Assembly (NCBI RefSeq): GCF_963082655.1
Contig: NC_081552.1
Coordinates: forward strand, 124,348,458-124,412,457
Length of the DNA: 64,000 nt
From: Stomoxys calcitrans
Taxonomy: Eukaryota; Arthropoda; Insecta; Diptera; Muscidae
Reading direction: 5' to 3'
This document shows, piece after piece, positions 33,851 through 45,944 of this stretch (position 1 is the stretch's first letter; every line of letters begins with the position of its first letter). The notes under the pieces were generated by a model. The model did not search any database and was not told the DNA's origin. It worked only from the letters and a program-made list of their open reading frames with translations. The position numbers were made by a program, and so were the translations under genes.

Positions 33851-34207
33851 ATGCACTCTGTGTCCAGGGCCATGAGTGTGCATGTCCATTACAGGGGTTT
33901 GGTGGCGGGAGGCCCCAGATACTTTTCCCCAAATTCGGATATCAGATACGTTCATTACTCCCAAAGTCCTTTCGTTTAAATCCTACGCCTGAGAGATATG
34001 TGAAGGACTTCAATCACTTCTTCGTACTTCACTTTTAGAGAACTTTCATTTAGGTCCCATGGTCAACGTATATACCAGTATTGGTATGTCGGACATGGTG
34101 TCCAAAATTAATATCAGATTTGTTCTCTACTTCCAATGATATTTTGTCTCAATGGGCCGACATATTCTTTTGGGATGATTTGGCGGCCTGCCATGCTTGC
34201 TCCCGGA
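33851..34207 (+). mobile_element. Family C fragment, left of the inverted-repeat element
   Basis: About two and a half 131-bp units with TACTCCCAAAGTCCTTTCGT and GGATGATTTGGCGGCC. Continues at 38568 after the inserted element; joining the two restores a normal C unit. Confidence 0.65.
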
Positions 34208-34310
34208 GGCACTACGAAATAACCGCCAATGGAATAAACCACAAAGCAAAAAATAAAATAACCCCTAATGAAATAATCCAAATCAAATTAGTAAAATAAA
34301 CCCCAAATTT

Positions 34311-35026
34311 TTAAATACCCTCCACCTTAGGATGGGGGTATACTAATTTCGTCATTCTGTTTGTAACTACTCGAAATATTCGTCTAAGACCCCAACACTG
34401 AGTCAACAACTGTGTCAAGTATAGCTCAAATCGGTCCATAACCTGATTTTGCTGCCATATAAACCGATCTTGGGTCTTGACTTCTTGAGCCTCTAGAGGG
34501 CGCAATTCTGACCCGATTGGAAAGAAATTGCACGGCGTGTTTTGTTATGATATTCAACAACTGTGTCAAATAAGGTGCAAATCGGTTCATAACTTGATAT
34601 AGCTGTCATATAAACCGATCTTGGATCCTCTTGAGCCTCTAGAGAGCTCAATTATTATCCGGTTTGACTGAAATTTTGTACGACGGATCCTCTCATGACC
34701 ATCAATATACGTGTTTATTATGGTCTGAATCGGTCTATGGCCTGATACAGCTCCCATATAAATCGATCTCTCTATTTTACTTCTTGAGCCCCCATAGGGC
34801 GCAATTCTTATTCGAATTGGCTGACATTTTATACAGGTCTGCGCCATATATAAATTAATTGTGGTCCGAACCGGACCATAACTTGATATCGCTCTAATAG
34901 CAGAGCAAATCTTTTCTCTTATCCTTTTGTGGCTTAAGAAGAGATTCCGGGAAAAGAACTCGACAAATGCGATCCATGTTGGAGGGTATATAAGATTCGG
35001 CCCGGCCGAACTTAGCACGCTGTTTT
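34311..35026 (+). mobile_element. Family A element, internally deleted
   Basis: Has the 5' terminus (ATACCCTCCACCTTAGGATG) but jumps from AGACCCCA directly into tandem units, so the mini-me core and GTCY run are missing. Ends GATTCGGCCCGGCCGAAC, TTAGCACGCTGTTTTG, with a mutated terminus. Confidence 0.78.
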
Positions 35027-35069
35027 GTACAATTTAAAATCGCCTTCTCTATTTCTACACGCCATTTTC

Positions 35070-35955
35070 ATACCCACTACCGTAGGATAGTCATTCCGTT
35101 TGGAACACATAGAAATTTCAATTTCTGACCCTACAAAGTATATATATTTCGGATCGTTGTAAAATTCTAAGACTATTTAACGATGTCCGTATGTCTGGCC
35201 GTCTGTTCTAATCACTCTAGAGCCTTCAAAAATTGAGATATTGAGCTGAAATTGGGCACAGATACGTCCTTTTGATGCACGCTGGTTAAGTTCTTAAACG
35301 GGCCAAATCGGATATAGCTGTTCTATATACCGATTTTCCGATAAAGGGTCTAATGCCCATAAAAACTTTACATTTCATCCGATTTTGCTGAAATTTGCAA
35401 CAGTGAGTTATTTAAGCCTCCCGACATCTGGCCTAAATATGGATCAGATCGGTCCATATTTAGATATAGCTGCCAAATAGACCGATCTCTCGATAAAGGG
35501 TCTGCAGCCCATAAAAGCTTTATTTATTACCCGATTTCGCTGAAATTTAAAACAGTGGGTTATTTGGATATAGCTGCCATTGGATATAGCTGTATTTAGA
35601 TAAAGCTGCCATATAGACCGATCTCCAGATAAAGGACCTGAAGCCCATAAAAGCTTTAGTTATTACCCGATTTCGCTGAAATTTTAAACAGTGAGTAGGT
35701 TAAGACCTCTCATCATCCCACCTTAATATGGTTCAGATCGGTTTATAATTAAACATATCTGCCAAAAAGAACAATATTTTGTTCTACAAAATTGAATAGT
35801 GACATACATATTAGACCACTCAATGTCCTTGCCGAATTTGGGTGCTTAAGTTCTCCAATTTTCACCGGATTGTGACCAAATGGGGTTTACATATATACCC
35901 GAGACGGTAGGTATACCAAGTTCGGCCCGCCCGAACTTAATGCCTTTTTCCTTGT
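35070..35955 (+). mobile_element. Family D Helentron/DINE-1-like element
   Basis: Third member of the A/B group. Starts ATACCCACTACCGTAGGATA; core ends GGATCGTTGTAAAATTCTAA and GATGTCCGTATGTCTGG; units carry AAAGGGTCT.ATGCCCATAAA; 3' end GTTCGGCCCGCCCGAAC (one hairpin mismatch) and TTAATGCCTTTTTCCTTGT. Shorter array than A and B. Confidence 0.75.
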
Positions 35956-36280
35956 GTTTAAATTGTCTCTTATGTACCCTTTAATATCTGCAATACTAAA
36001 TAATATATATTTTTTTAATTTTGTATCATTTCCTTACATCATTTTGAAAACAAAACGAACTTTGCACTTTTCCACATAGCACTCATAATAACTTTTTCTT
36101 TATAAACAAGTTTTCTAGCATATAATTTCACTTTACTGGGAATATAAAACAATTTGCTGTTATTGCTGAAAACAAATTCAACCGTTATCCCTTATTATAA
36201 ATTTACTAATAACTCGATAAAAAATACATTTTTAACCAAATGAAGTAACTCCCCAAAAAAGTGAAATAATCCCGATTTTT

Positions 36281-36974
36281 ATACCCACCACCGAAGGATG
36301 GGGGTATATTCATTTTGCAATTCCGTTTGCAACACATCGAAATATCCATTTCCGACCCTATAAAGTATATATATTCTTGATCAGCGTAAAAATCTAAGAC
36401 GATCTAGACATGTCCGTCCGTCTGTCTGTTGACATCACGCTACAGTCTTCAAAAATAGAGATATTGAGCTGAAACTTTGCACAGATTCTTTTTTCGTCCA
36501 TAAGCAGGTTAAGTTCGAAGATGGGCTATATCGGACTATATATTGATATAGCCCCCAGATATACCGATCCTCCTATTTAGGGTCTTAGGTCCATAAAAGC
36601 CACATTTATTATCCGATTTCCTGAAATTTGGGACAGTGAGTTGTATTAGACCCTTTGACATCCTTCGTCAATTTGGCCCAGATGGGTCCAGATTTGGGTA
36701 TAGCTGCCATATAGACCGATCCTCCGATTTTGGGTCTTAGGCCCACAAAAGCCACATTTATTATCCGATTTTGCTAAAATTTCGGACAGTGAGTTGTCTT
36801 AGGCCCCTCGACATCATTCGACAATTTGGCTCAAATAGGTCCAGATTTGGATATAGCTGCCATATAGACCGATCTCTCGGTTGTAGGTTTTTGGGTCATA
36901 AAAAGCGCATTTATTGTCCGATGTCGCCGCAATTTGGGACACTGAGTTGTGTTAGGCCCTTCGGCATCCTTTTT
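36281..36974 (+). mobile_element. Family B element, 5' part, interrupted by A
   Basis: ATACCCACCACCGAAGGATG start, core and about three units up to GGCATCCTTTTT, where a family A element enters. It resumes at 37849. Confidence 0.82.
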
Positions 36975-37848
36975 ATACCCTCCACCATAAGATGGGGGGT
37001 ATACTAATTTCGTCATTCTGTTTGTAACTACTCGAAATATTCGTCTGAGACCCCATAAAGTAAATATATTCGTGATCGTCGCGACATTTTATGTCCATCT
37101 AGCCATGTCCGTCAGTCTGTCCGTCCGTCCGTCCGTCTGTCTGTCGAAAGCACGCTAACCTCCGAAGGATTAAAGCTAGCCGCTTGAAATTTTGTGCAAA
37201 TACTTCTTATTAGTGTAGGTCGGTTGGTATTGTAAATGGGCCATATCGGTCCATGTTTTGATATAGCTGCCATATAAACCGATCTTGGGTCTTGATTTCT
37301 TGAGCCTCTAGAGTGCGCAATTCTTATCCGATTGGGATGAAATTTTCCATGACGTATTTTATTTTTACTTTCAACCACTGTGTCAAATAAGGTTCAAATC
37401 GGTTCATAACCTGATATAGCTGCCATATAAACCGATCTGGGATCTTGACTTCTTGACCCCTAGAGGTCGCAATTATTATCCGATATGCCTGAAATTTTGT
37501 ACGACGCATCCTCTCATGACCATCAACAAACGTGTTTATTATGGTCTGAATCGGTCTATAGCCCGATACAGATCCCATATAAATCGTTCTCTCTATTTTA
37601 CTTCGTGAGCCCCAATGGGCGCAATTCTTATACGAATTGGCTGAAATTTTACACAGGTCTCCAACATATAATTTAATTGTGGTCCGAACCGGACCATATC
37701 TTGATATCGTTTTAATAGCAGAGCAACTCTTTTCTTATATCCTTTTTTGCCTAAGAAGAGATGCCGGAAAGAGGACTCGACAAATGCGATCCATGGTGGA
37801 GGGTATATAAGATTCGGCCCGGTCGAACTTAGCACGCTTTTACTTGTT
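36975..37848 (+). mobile_element. Family A element nested in B
   Basis: Complete termini (ATACCCTCCACCATAAG; TTAGCACGCTTTTACTTGTT) with a reduced array of about four units. The hairpin has one change (GGCCCGGTCGAAC). The B flank reads GCATCCTTTTT | CAATTTCACTCAGATCGG, matching uninterrupted CATCCTTCTTCAATTT in other B units. Confidence 0.85.
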
Positions 37849-38386
37849 CAATTTCACTCAGATCGGTCCAGATTTGGATATAGCTACGATATAGAACGAT
37901 CTCTCAATTTAATGTTTTGGGTCCAAAAAAGGCGCATTTATTTTCCGATGTTGCCGAAATTTGAGCCCCACCACATATTTCTGCAATTTGTTCTAGATCG
38001 ATGAAGATTTGCATATAGCTGCCATATGGACCGATATCTCGATTTAAAGTCTTGGCCGCAAAAAAGGGGTATTTATAATCCGATTTAACTGAAACTTGAC
38101 ACATTGACTTACGTTAAGCTTTTCGACATCCATATTGTATATGGTTCAGATCGGTTTATTGTTTGATATAGCTCCTAAAAAGACCAATATTTTGTTATAC
38201 ACAATTGAACAATCACTTGTACTTATTAGTATTTGGTCCAAATCCGATCGTAGTTCGATATAACTGCTATAGGATATAGGCTATGCACTTTTCACCGGAT
38301 TTTGATGACATGTGGTTTACATATATACCCGAGGTGGTGGGTATCCAAAGTTCGGCCCGGCCGAACTTAACGCCTTTTTACTTGTT
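37849..38386 (+). mobile_element. Family B element, 3' part
   Basis: Resumes after the A insertion and ends GTTCGGCCCGGCCGAAC, TTAACGCCTTTTTACTTGTT. Confidence 0.82.
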
Positions 38387-38567
38387 TTTTGATTGTTTCT
38401 TTTCTTTATTTGGAAATTGTTTCATAATAAAATAATATTCAAAGAGTATCGACGAAATAAAACCCAATAAAGATGAAATACTCCCCAAATTATTTTTGAT
38501 GGTTATTAATTTTTTTTTGCCTTGGAGTTTATTCCATTGGAGGTTATTTCGTAGTGCCGCTCCAGGA

Positions 38568-38947
38568 TTTGAAAACCAAATGTTTACTCTATACCCAAAA
38601 GCCTTTCAGTTGAGTCCCATACTCCCCTGAACAGAATACTTTTCCTTTTAGGAGGCTTTTAGGGGAGGTGCCAAATTTTTATATCAAATTCATAATCTTA
38701 TTCAAATGCCTTCTAATCAAGTCTCTTATTGTTCTTTTCGATATACTTTTACGTTTGGTTGGCTTTTGGAGGGAGGGGTGGCCCTCCTGAGTCGTTTCGG
38801 CAAAATTTGAAATCAGGTTCGTGTTCCACTCTCAAATATTAATCTTTAGTTCGAATTCCATATTGTCCCGATCGGTCTCCATGTCCCTTTGAAGGGTTTC
38901 TGAAGTGGTTTTTTGGGCAAGACGGTCCCACTGAGATTTGTTTTTTT
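38568..38947 (+). mobile_element. Family C fragment, right of the inverted-repeat element
   Basis: Diverged 131-bp units (CCTTTCAGTTGAGTCCCATA) ending where a family D element begins. Confidence 0.6.
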
Positions 38948-40168
38948 ATACCCACCACCGTAGGATAGGGGGTATATTCATTTAACCATTCCATTTGCAA
39001 CACATCGACATATCAATTTCCAACCCTACAAAATATATATATTTCGGATCGTCGCAAAATTCTAAGACGATTTAACGATGTCCGTGTGTCTGTCCGTCCG
39101 TCTGTCCCTAGAGCCTACAAAAATTGAGCTGGCACAGATACATCTTTTTGATGCACGCTGGTTTAGTTCTTGAACGGGCCAAATCGGACCATATTTGGAT
39201 ATAGCTGCTATATAGACCGATTTTCCTATAAAGGGTCTAATGCCCATAAATGCTTTATTTTTCATTCGATTTCGTTGCAATTTAAAACAGCGAGTTCTTT
39301 TAGGCCTCCCGACATCTGTCCCAAATATGGTCCATATCGGACTATATTTATATATAGCTGCCATATAGACCGATCTCCCGATTAAGGGTCTGAAACCCAT
39401 AAAGGCTTTATTTATTACCTGATTTCGCTGAAATTTGCAACAATGGATTATCTTAAGCCTCCTGATATCTGACCTAAATATGGATCAAATCGTACTATAT
39501 TTAGGTATAGCTGCCATATAGACCGATCTCCAGATAAAGGGTCTAAAGTCCATAAAAGCTTAATTTTTTAACCGATTTCGCTGATATTTTAAAAAATTGA
39601 GTAGCTTTACTCCTCTAACATAGGACTCAAATGTGGTTCGGATCGGACTGTAGTTAGATATAGCTGCCATATAGACCGATCTGCCGATAAAGGGTCTGAA
39701 GTCCATAAAAGCTTTATTTGTTACCCGATTTCGCTGAAATTTTAAACACAGGGTTATCTTAAGCCTCCTGGTATCTGACTTAAAGAGGGATCAAACCAGA
39801 CTATATTTAGGTTTATCTGTCATATAGACCGATCTCCTGATATATACCGTTTATCCATACCGTTAGCCCATAAAAGCTTTATTTGTTAACCGATTTCGCT
39901 GATATTTGAAACATTGAGTAGTTTTTCCCCTCCTAACATAGGACCCAAATATGGTTTAGATCGGACTGTAGTTAGATATAGCTGCCATATAGACCGATCT
40001 GCCGATAAAGGGTCTCAAGCCCATAAAAGCTCTATTTATTACCCGACACAGTGGGTAGTCTTAGTAGTCTTAGTTCTCCCTACATCCGTCCTAAATATGG
40101 TTCGAATCGGATTATATTTAGATATAGCTGCCTGAATAATAATAGCTGAAGCGAATAAAAGCTTTATT
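38948..40168 (+). mobile_element. Family D element, 5' part, interrupted by A
   Basis: ATACCCACCACCGTAGGATA start; core TATATATATTTCGGATCGTC and GTCCGTGTGTCTGTCCGTC; units with a 153-bp period (CTGCCATATAGACCGATC at 39358, 39511, 39664). Interrupted at AAAAGCTTTATT by a family A element; resumes at 41547. Confidence 0.82.
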
Positions 40169-41546
40169 ATACCCTCCACCATAAGATGGGGGGTATACTA
40201 ATTTCGTCATTCTGTTTGTAACTACTCGAAATATTCGTATGAGACCCCATAAAGTATATATATTCTTGATCGTCGCGACATTTTATGTCGATCTAACCAT
40301 GTCCGTCCGTCTGTCCGTCCGTCCGTCCGTCCGTCCGTCCGTCTGTCTGTCGAAAGCACGCTAACTTCCGAATTAGTAAAGCTAGCCGCTTGAAATTTTG
40401 CACAAATACTTCTTATTAGTGTAGGTCGGTTGGTATTGTAAATGGGCCATATCGGTCCATGTTTTGATATAGCTGCCATATAAATCGGTCTATAACCTGA
40501 TATAGCTGCCATATAAACCGATCTTGGGTCTTGACTTCTTGAGCCTCTAGAGTGCGCAATTCTTATCCGATTGAAATGAAATTTTGCACGACGTGTTTTG
40601 TTATTATATCCAACAACTGTGCCAAGTATGGTTCAAATCGGTTCATAACCTGATATAGCTGCCATATAAACCGATCTTGGGTCTTGACTTCTTGAGCCTC
40701 TAGAGGGCGCAATTCTTATCCGATTGAAATGGAATTTCGCACGACGTGTTTTGTTATGATACCCAACAACTGTGCCAAGTATGGTTTAAATCGGTCCATA
40801 ACCTGATATAGCTGCCATATAAACCGATCTTGGGTCTTGACTTCTTGAGCCTCTAGAGTGCGCAATTCTTATCCTATTGGAATGAATTTTTGGCACCATG
40901 TATTTTGTTATGATATCCAACAACTGTGCCAAGTATGGTTGAAATCGGTCCATAACCTTATATAGCTGTCATATAAACAGATCTGGGGATTTGACTTCTT
41001 GAGCTTCTAGAGGGCGCAATTCCTATCCGATTTGGCTGAAATTTTGCATGACGTATTTTATTTTTACTTTCAACAACTGTGTCACATAAGGTTCAAATCG
41101 GTTCATAACCTGATATAGCTGCCATATAAACCCATCTGGGATCTTGACTTCTTGACTCCTAGAGGTTGCAGTTATTATCCGATATGCCTGAAATTTTGTA
41201 CGACGGATCCTCTCATGACCATCAACAAACGTGTTTATTATGGTCTGAATCGGTCTATAGCCCGATACAGATCCCATATAAATCGTTCTCTCTATTTTAC
41301 TTCGTGAGCCCCAATGGGCGCAATTCTTATACGAATTGGCTGAAATTTTACACAGGTCTCCAACATATAATTTAATTGTGGTCCGAACCGGACCATATCT
41401 TGATATCGTTTTAATAGCAGAGCAACTCTTTTCTTATATCCTTTTTTGCCTAAGAAGAGATGCCGGGAAAAGAACTCGACAAATGCGATCCATGGTGGAG
41501 GGTATATAAGATTCGGCCGGCCGAACTTAGCACGCTTTTACTTGTT
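40169..41546 (+). mobile_element. Family A element nested in D
   Basis: Complete termini, a long (CCGT)n run at about 40305-40353, about seven units, and hairpin TTCGGCCGGCCGAA (one base shorter at the centre). The D flanks join as AAAGCTTTATT | TTTTATCTGATTTCGC, matching intact D units AAAGCTTTATTTATTACC. Confidence 0.86.
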
Positions 41547-41862
41547 TTTTATCTGATTTCGCTGAAATTTTAAACATTAATTAGTTTTAGGCCACCCGCC
41601 ATCCTACCCAAATTTGGTAAAGATTGGAATATATTTAAACATTGCTGTCATATAGACCGATGTGCCGATTGAGGGTCTGAAGCTTATAAAAGCTTTATTT
41701 ATTACCAGATTTTTTTGAAATTCGGAATAAAAAATTGAACAGTGACTTATACTTATTGGTCCACTCAATATCCATGTCGAATTTAAGTGCATAAGTTATC
41801 AAATTTTCACCGGATTATGACCAAAGTTCGGCCCGGCCGAACTTAATGCCTTTTTATTTGTT
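41547..41862 (+). mobile_element. Family D element, 3' part
   Basis: Two units, then a shortened end: TTATGACCAAAGTTCGGCCC, hairpin, TTAATGCCTTTTTATTTGTT. The usual AAGGTGGTGGGTATCC stretch before the hairpin is deleted. Confidence 0.8.
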
Positions 41863-42309
41863 TTAAACATATTTAGTATTCTTCCAAACAAAACCTAATA
41901 TAGTTCCCATCGGTCAGCTATTAATTTTGGGTGGTGCTTTCTGGGTAAGGGAGAAGATCAACCCCTTTCCATTATAACAAAGATTTTAACGCAAGTTTTG
42001 ATCTATACAGAACTAACAAACAAATAAAACTATATACAATTTTTACGCTGCTATGAAAGACTTTTGAATACAATATTATCGCGACGAGTCTACGTGTTCT
42101 ATTGAAGAGTGTTCTGGGTGTGGGAGGTCACCCAGATACTTGGTCTAAAATTTGAATATCAGTTTCGCAATCTACTATCAAAGACATTCGTTTTTTTGTC
42201 TTATGTCTTTAGATTACAAAATCCTTACAAATTAAATTAACTGCTTAATATATATGTACAACAAAATTGTGTGTATATATTTTTGCTAGCTTTTAGAAAT
42301 ATAGAGATT
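41863..42309. other. Mixed spacer with a short family C remnant
   Basis: GGGTGGTGCTTTCTGGGTAAG and TCACCCAGATACTTGGTC resemble C units; the rest is AT-rich and unassigned. Confidence 0.45.
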
Positions 42310-44990
42310 TAAATACTAAATATGATTCAAGTATAAAATTAACTTCCTTTTTATCGATTCACGACTTTCTGATAGATCAATTAGATTATAAAATTTGTTG
42401 AGTTCAAGGAAGAGGCAGCGCAATGGGTCATTATTTGCATAATTGGTGGTAAATAAATTAATTTGAAGTAGTTGATAATAACGAGTTGGTCTGATTAAAA
42501 CGTTTATATAATGTCTGTTTGATAATATTTTATCATGAATAATGTTCATTAGAAAAGTTACATTCAGCATAACGCGTCGACTTTTCAGAGTTTGTGATTT
42601 AATTAGATGCAATCCGTAATTGTAGATAGGCAAATCTTGCTGGTTCCAGCCACGAATCCTGAGGCAAAATAACAAAAATTGTTTCTGAACAGATTCAATT
42701 GTACTCTAAGATACAACGCACAAAAGAAATATTCAACTGCTTAGCAACTAATAGACCTGAGAATTCTTTACTCCAGCGTTTAATAATGTCTAGGCTTTAA
42801 TGTCTTGTTTGAAATTACAGAAATATGCTGGCGGAAGTCTAGTCGGTGATCCAAAAGGATCCCAAGATTGTTCATCGATGAAACAGGTTCAATTAAACGG
42901 CCATTGAAATTATAACTTGATTGTATTCTACCTAATCTAAAAAAAGGTTATATGCATACATTGTTTAATGTTTAGGTCCAGTAGATTATTTTTGCACCAG
43001 TGAAAAAAACTGTTAAGATCAGCTTGCAGTAAAATTTGGTACGTTTCGAGATTATTCGACAGGAATATTTCGACATCGTCCGCATACATCAAGACTTAAG
43101 AGTGGCGAACTACATTCAGCAAGTCATTAATGAACAAAGTAAAAAGTACAGGACTAATATGGCTTCCTTGTGGAACCCCAGAACTCACATTAACTATTAC
43201 ACACTGCACTGCCAAATTTCACCATTTGTGATCTGCCAATAATTTAATAACGAAGGACCGAATCCCACGCAATGCAACTTGGTTAATGACAATCTATGAT
43301 TTATCTTATCGAATGCCTTACCGAAATCAGTATAATACACTCTGTCTGGTATTTATTTTTAAACCGTAGTAAACTTCATAATATTCGTTAATGTCGAGCG
43401 ATGTTTTCGAAAACCATGCTGGTATTTTGATAAAATAGATGATATTTGGAATGATACCGCATCTGTAACAAGTTTCTTAAATAACTTTAGTACAGCATTA
43501 AGCTTCGCTTAATTGAGCTTAAGAGGTATAATTAGAAACGTCATTTCTCATACCCGACTTAAATAAAGGAACAATGTAAGACTCCTTCCACATTTCAGGA
43601 AAATACCCAAAATATAGAGATTTGTTGTAGAGTGTGCAAAGAGCAAGTGCAAGCTTTTCCGTATAATGTTTCAGTACGCATGCTGGGATTCCATCTAGCA
43701 CAGGAGCTGTCATACCTTCGAGGTATCTTAAGTTTTCCAACACGGTAGAAACATCAAAACTATGGCCATCTATCTGTATAGATGAGAATTCAGAAAACAG
43801 GTAGGGATATCGAAAAGCTTCCTAGTACGATTTGGTGGAATAAGTGGTTAAAAAAATGATGCAAAGAAACTTTAGATTGCAATATCATCATCCGCTACCA
43901 CTTGTCCAAAATGCAAACTCTTTGGGAAACCATTACATCGACGTTTATTGTTAATACAAAAATAAAAGTGGTTTATTCATAATCGTGTATTTCGACCCTA
44001 CTACTGAATACTTCGTTTAATCAAAATGTGAACCACTTCTTTGGAATGTTCTATAGAGTTTATTCTTTCTGTTCTTTAATTTCGACAAAGCAGGAGTATT
44101 CCACGGAGAACCAACGTTCGTAAAGGGCACTCTCTTTCTGATACATAATGCCCTAGAATAAAGAATTAATTGAATGAAGATTAGTCCAGTCCATTGAACT
44201 CAGAAGTGAATTCAATCTAACGTTATCTGTCTTTGAGAAGCAATTTACAGACTGATTTTGATGTGATTTCCTAGGCAATGTAGAAAGGAACGATAGAGGG
44301 ATCTGAACGTTTATGGTTCGGTGATATTTATCCTCTGGACGGGTAATAGTTATAGGCCTTATTAATTTGCGATCGACCAAAATGCAGACCAATGCATTTT
44401 CCAGTACTTAACACGACATCTTCAATATCAAACGGTGTGGGAAAGACAATTTCTTCAGTAGGTAAATCAGATGAAACAGCTAGCAAGACACCACAGCCTC
44501 TTTGTTTGGAACTATATACACGATGACATTTAAATATTTGAAACATTTGACAAAAAATTTCTTCTGTCGTCTCAGCAGCAAATCAGGCAGCAAATATAGT
44601 GCGTTTAGGTACAACAACTTTCATTTTATATGGGATAGGTGAGTTAGGTAAATTGGGGGTGACTTTAGGAGAGAAAATGCTCTAGATTCGGTCGGTATTA
44701 GTTCGTTTGATAGATATATATTTTCAATTGAATTTCCGGTAGATGTATTTTCAGACGGAGTTTCCTGAATATTAAGTGATGAACACTGTTGTGAAATTGA
44801 CTGATGGCAACGGTTGTGAAATTGACTGATGACAACGGTTGTGAAATTGATTTAGTATTCTCGCCATTGGTTGGTTTGACACAGGCAGCATCAATCGGCT
44901 TCTTCCTTTTGTGAAGTGAGTCATATGGCGATTTAAGGACCTGGTCAAAATAAGACGTTTTATCAAATATTCATTTTATCAAATAGGGTT
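42310..44990 (-). pseudogene. Jockey/BS-type non-LTR retrotransposon, degenerate, minus strand
   Basis: Read from 44990 down: an N-terminal remnant; an AP endonuclease part at 44546-44328 (RGCGVLLAVSSDLPTEE); a reverse-transcriptase start at 43743-43519 (DGIPACVLKHYTEKL, then FPEMWKESYIVPLFKSG); the catalytic box at 43086-43075 translates as YADD, followed by VEIFLSNNLETYQILLQADL and WCKNNLLDLN; and a C-terminal region at 42675-42316 (LFCLRIRGWNQQDLP, ESIKRKLI). Frameshifts and stops separate the blocks, so no full protein is made even though YADD survives. The region 9496-10455 is a second fragment of the same general clade. Confidence 0.8.
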
Positions 44991-45721
44991 GAATTCAGTG
45001 ATTATATTGTGTAATTTGGAACGTTATTTTATGAAAAATTAAAAAAAAAAAAAAATTATAAAAAATTTATCGGCAGCGCGTGCAGCTTATCCGCCACATT
45101 TTACGAGATATGAGTCCAAACATAGCCAACAAGACAACATCGAAACATCGGAATCAGGATTTTTGCAGTTGATCTTAGAGCAATTAATTTGGGATGTTCT
45201 TTTAAAGTAGACGTCGCAAACATATTGATCTCTTAGTTTTGCGATTTTATGCTTGAAGCAAATACAACAAAAAATTTTCAGGAATGTATCAAATCAAGAA
45301 ATGCTGAAGAGCTTAGCTTATACAAGAACCACTTGACCACTTGAGAACAAACGTTTTGTATTTATTTCGTTAATAATAAGCAAACTGCACCAAAAACTGC
45401 AGATATCTGAAGACACCTCACTATTTAAGGCAAATAGATACGGATTAACAACTTATCGATTGCAAAAATATTAAAAACTTTTTACTTTTATGAGAGCGAT
45501 TGAAAAATATGTCCGCACAGCACAGATTATTAACATATTGTCCAGACTTTAGGGTTTTTTTTTAGGGAAGCGGTCCAACAGATACTTTGCACTAAGTGTT
45601 TATACCATTTGAGACCTTTTACATATCGTACTAATCGTAAAGCATGTCTTGTAAGCGGGTTTTGGAGGATAGTGCGCCTACTTTTCTAAAAAAAATGTTT
45701 GTGACTAAAATTTAATTTAAT
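44991..45721. other. AT-rich sequence without recognised element
   Basis: Contains a poly-A run near 45041-45055. No ORF or repeat identified. Confidence 0.45.
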
Positions 45722-45935
45722 TTTTATACTCTACACCACTACTGTGGTACCGGGTATTATAACTTTGTGCATTTGTTTGTAACGCTAAGAAAGAAACGAA
45801 GTAGACTCATTGATAAGTATGCCAATCGGCTTAGAATCACTTCCTGATTCGATTTAGCTATGCCCGTCTGTTTGTCTGTCCATGTAATCTTGTAATCAAG
45901 TTACAGGTCGCATTTGTTGCCCGAATATCACAAAC
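45722..45935 (+). mobile_element. Older mini-me/DINE-1-type 5' fragment
   Basis: ATACTCTACACCACTACTGT, GTACCGGGTATTATAACTTT, CGATTTAGCTATGCCCGTC and GTTTGTCTGTCC follow the order terminus, core, GTCY block of A/B/D, but the sequence is a separate, more diverged family. No tandem units or 3' hairpin follow. Confidence 0.6.
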
Positions 45936-45944
45936 ATTTGCAAA

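Larger units (their letters stand above)
34208..38558 (+). mobile_element. Terminal-inverted-repeat element with 9-bp target duplication, expanded by insertions
   Basis: Left end GGCACTACGAAATAACCGCC and right end (reversed) GGCACTACGAAATAACCTCC pair over about 32 bp with one mismatch. The flanks are GCTCCCGGA (34199-34207) and GCTCCAGGA (38559-38567), a 9-bp duplication with one change, and deleting the element restores a family C unit. Its own sequence is only about 640 bp (34208-34310, 35027-35069, 35956-36280, 38387-38558); the rest is nested A, D, B and A. A 9-bp duplication fits Mutator-like elements, but no transposase is present and the family is unproven. Confidence 0.7.
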
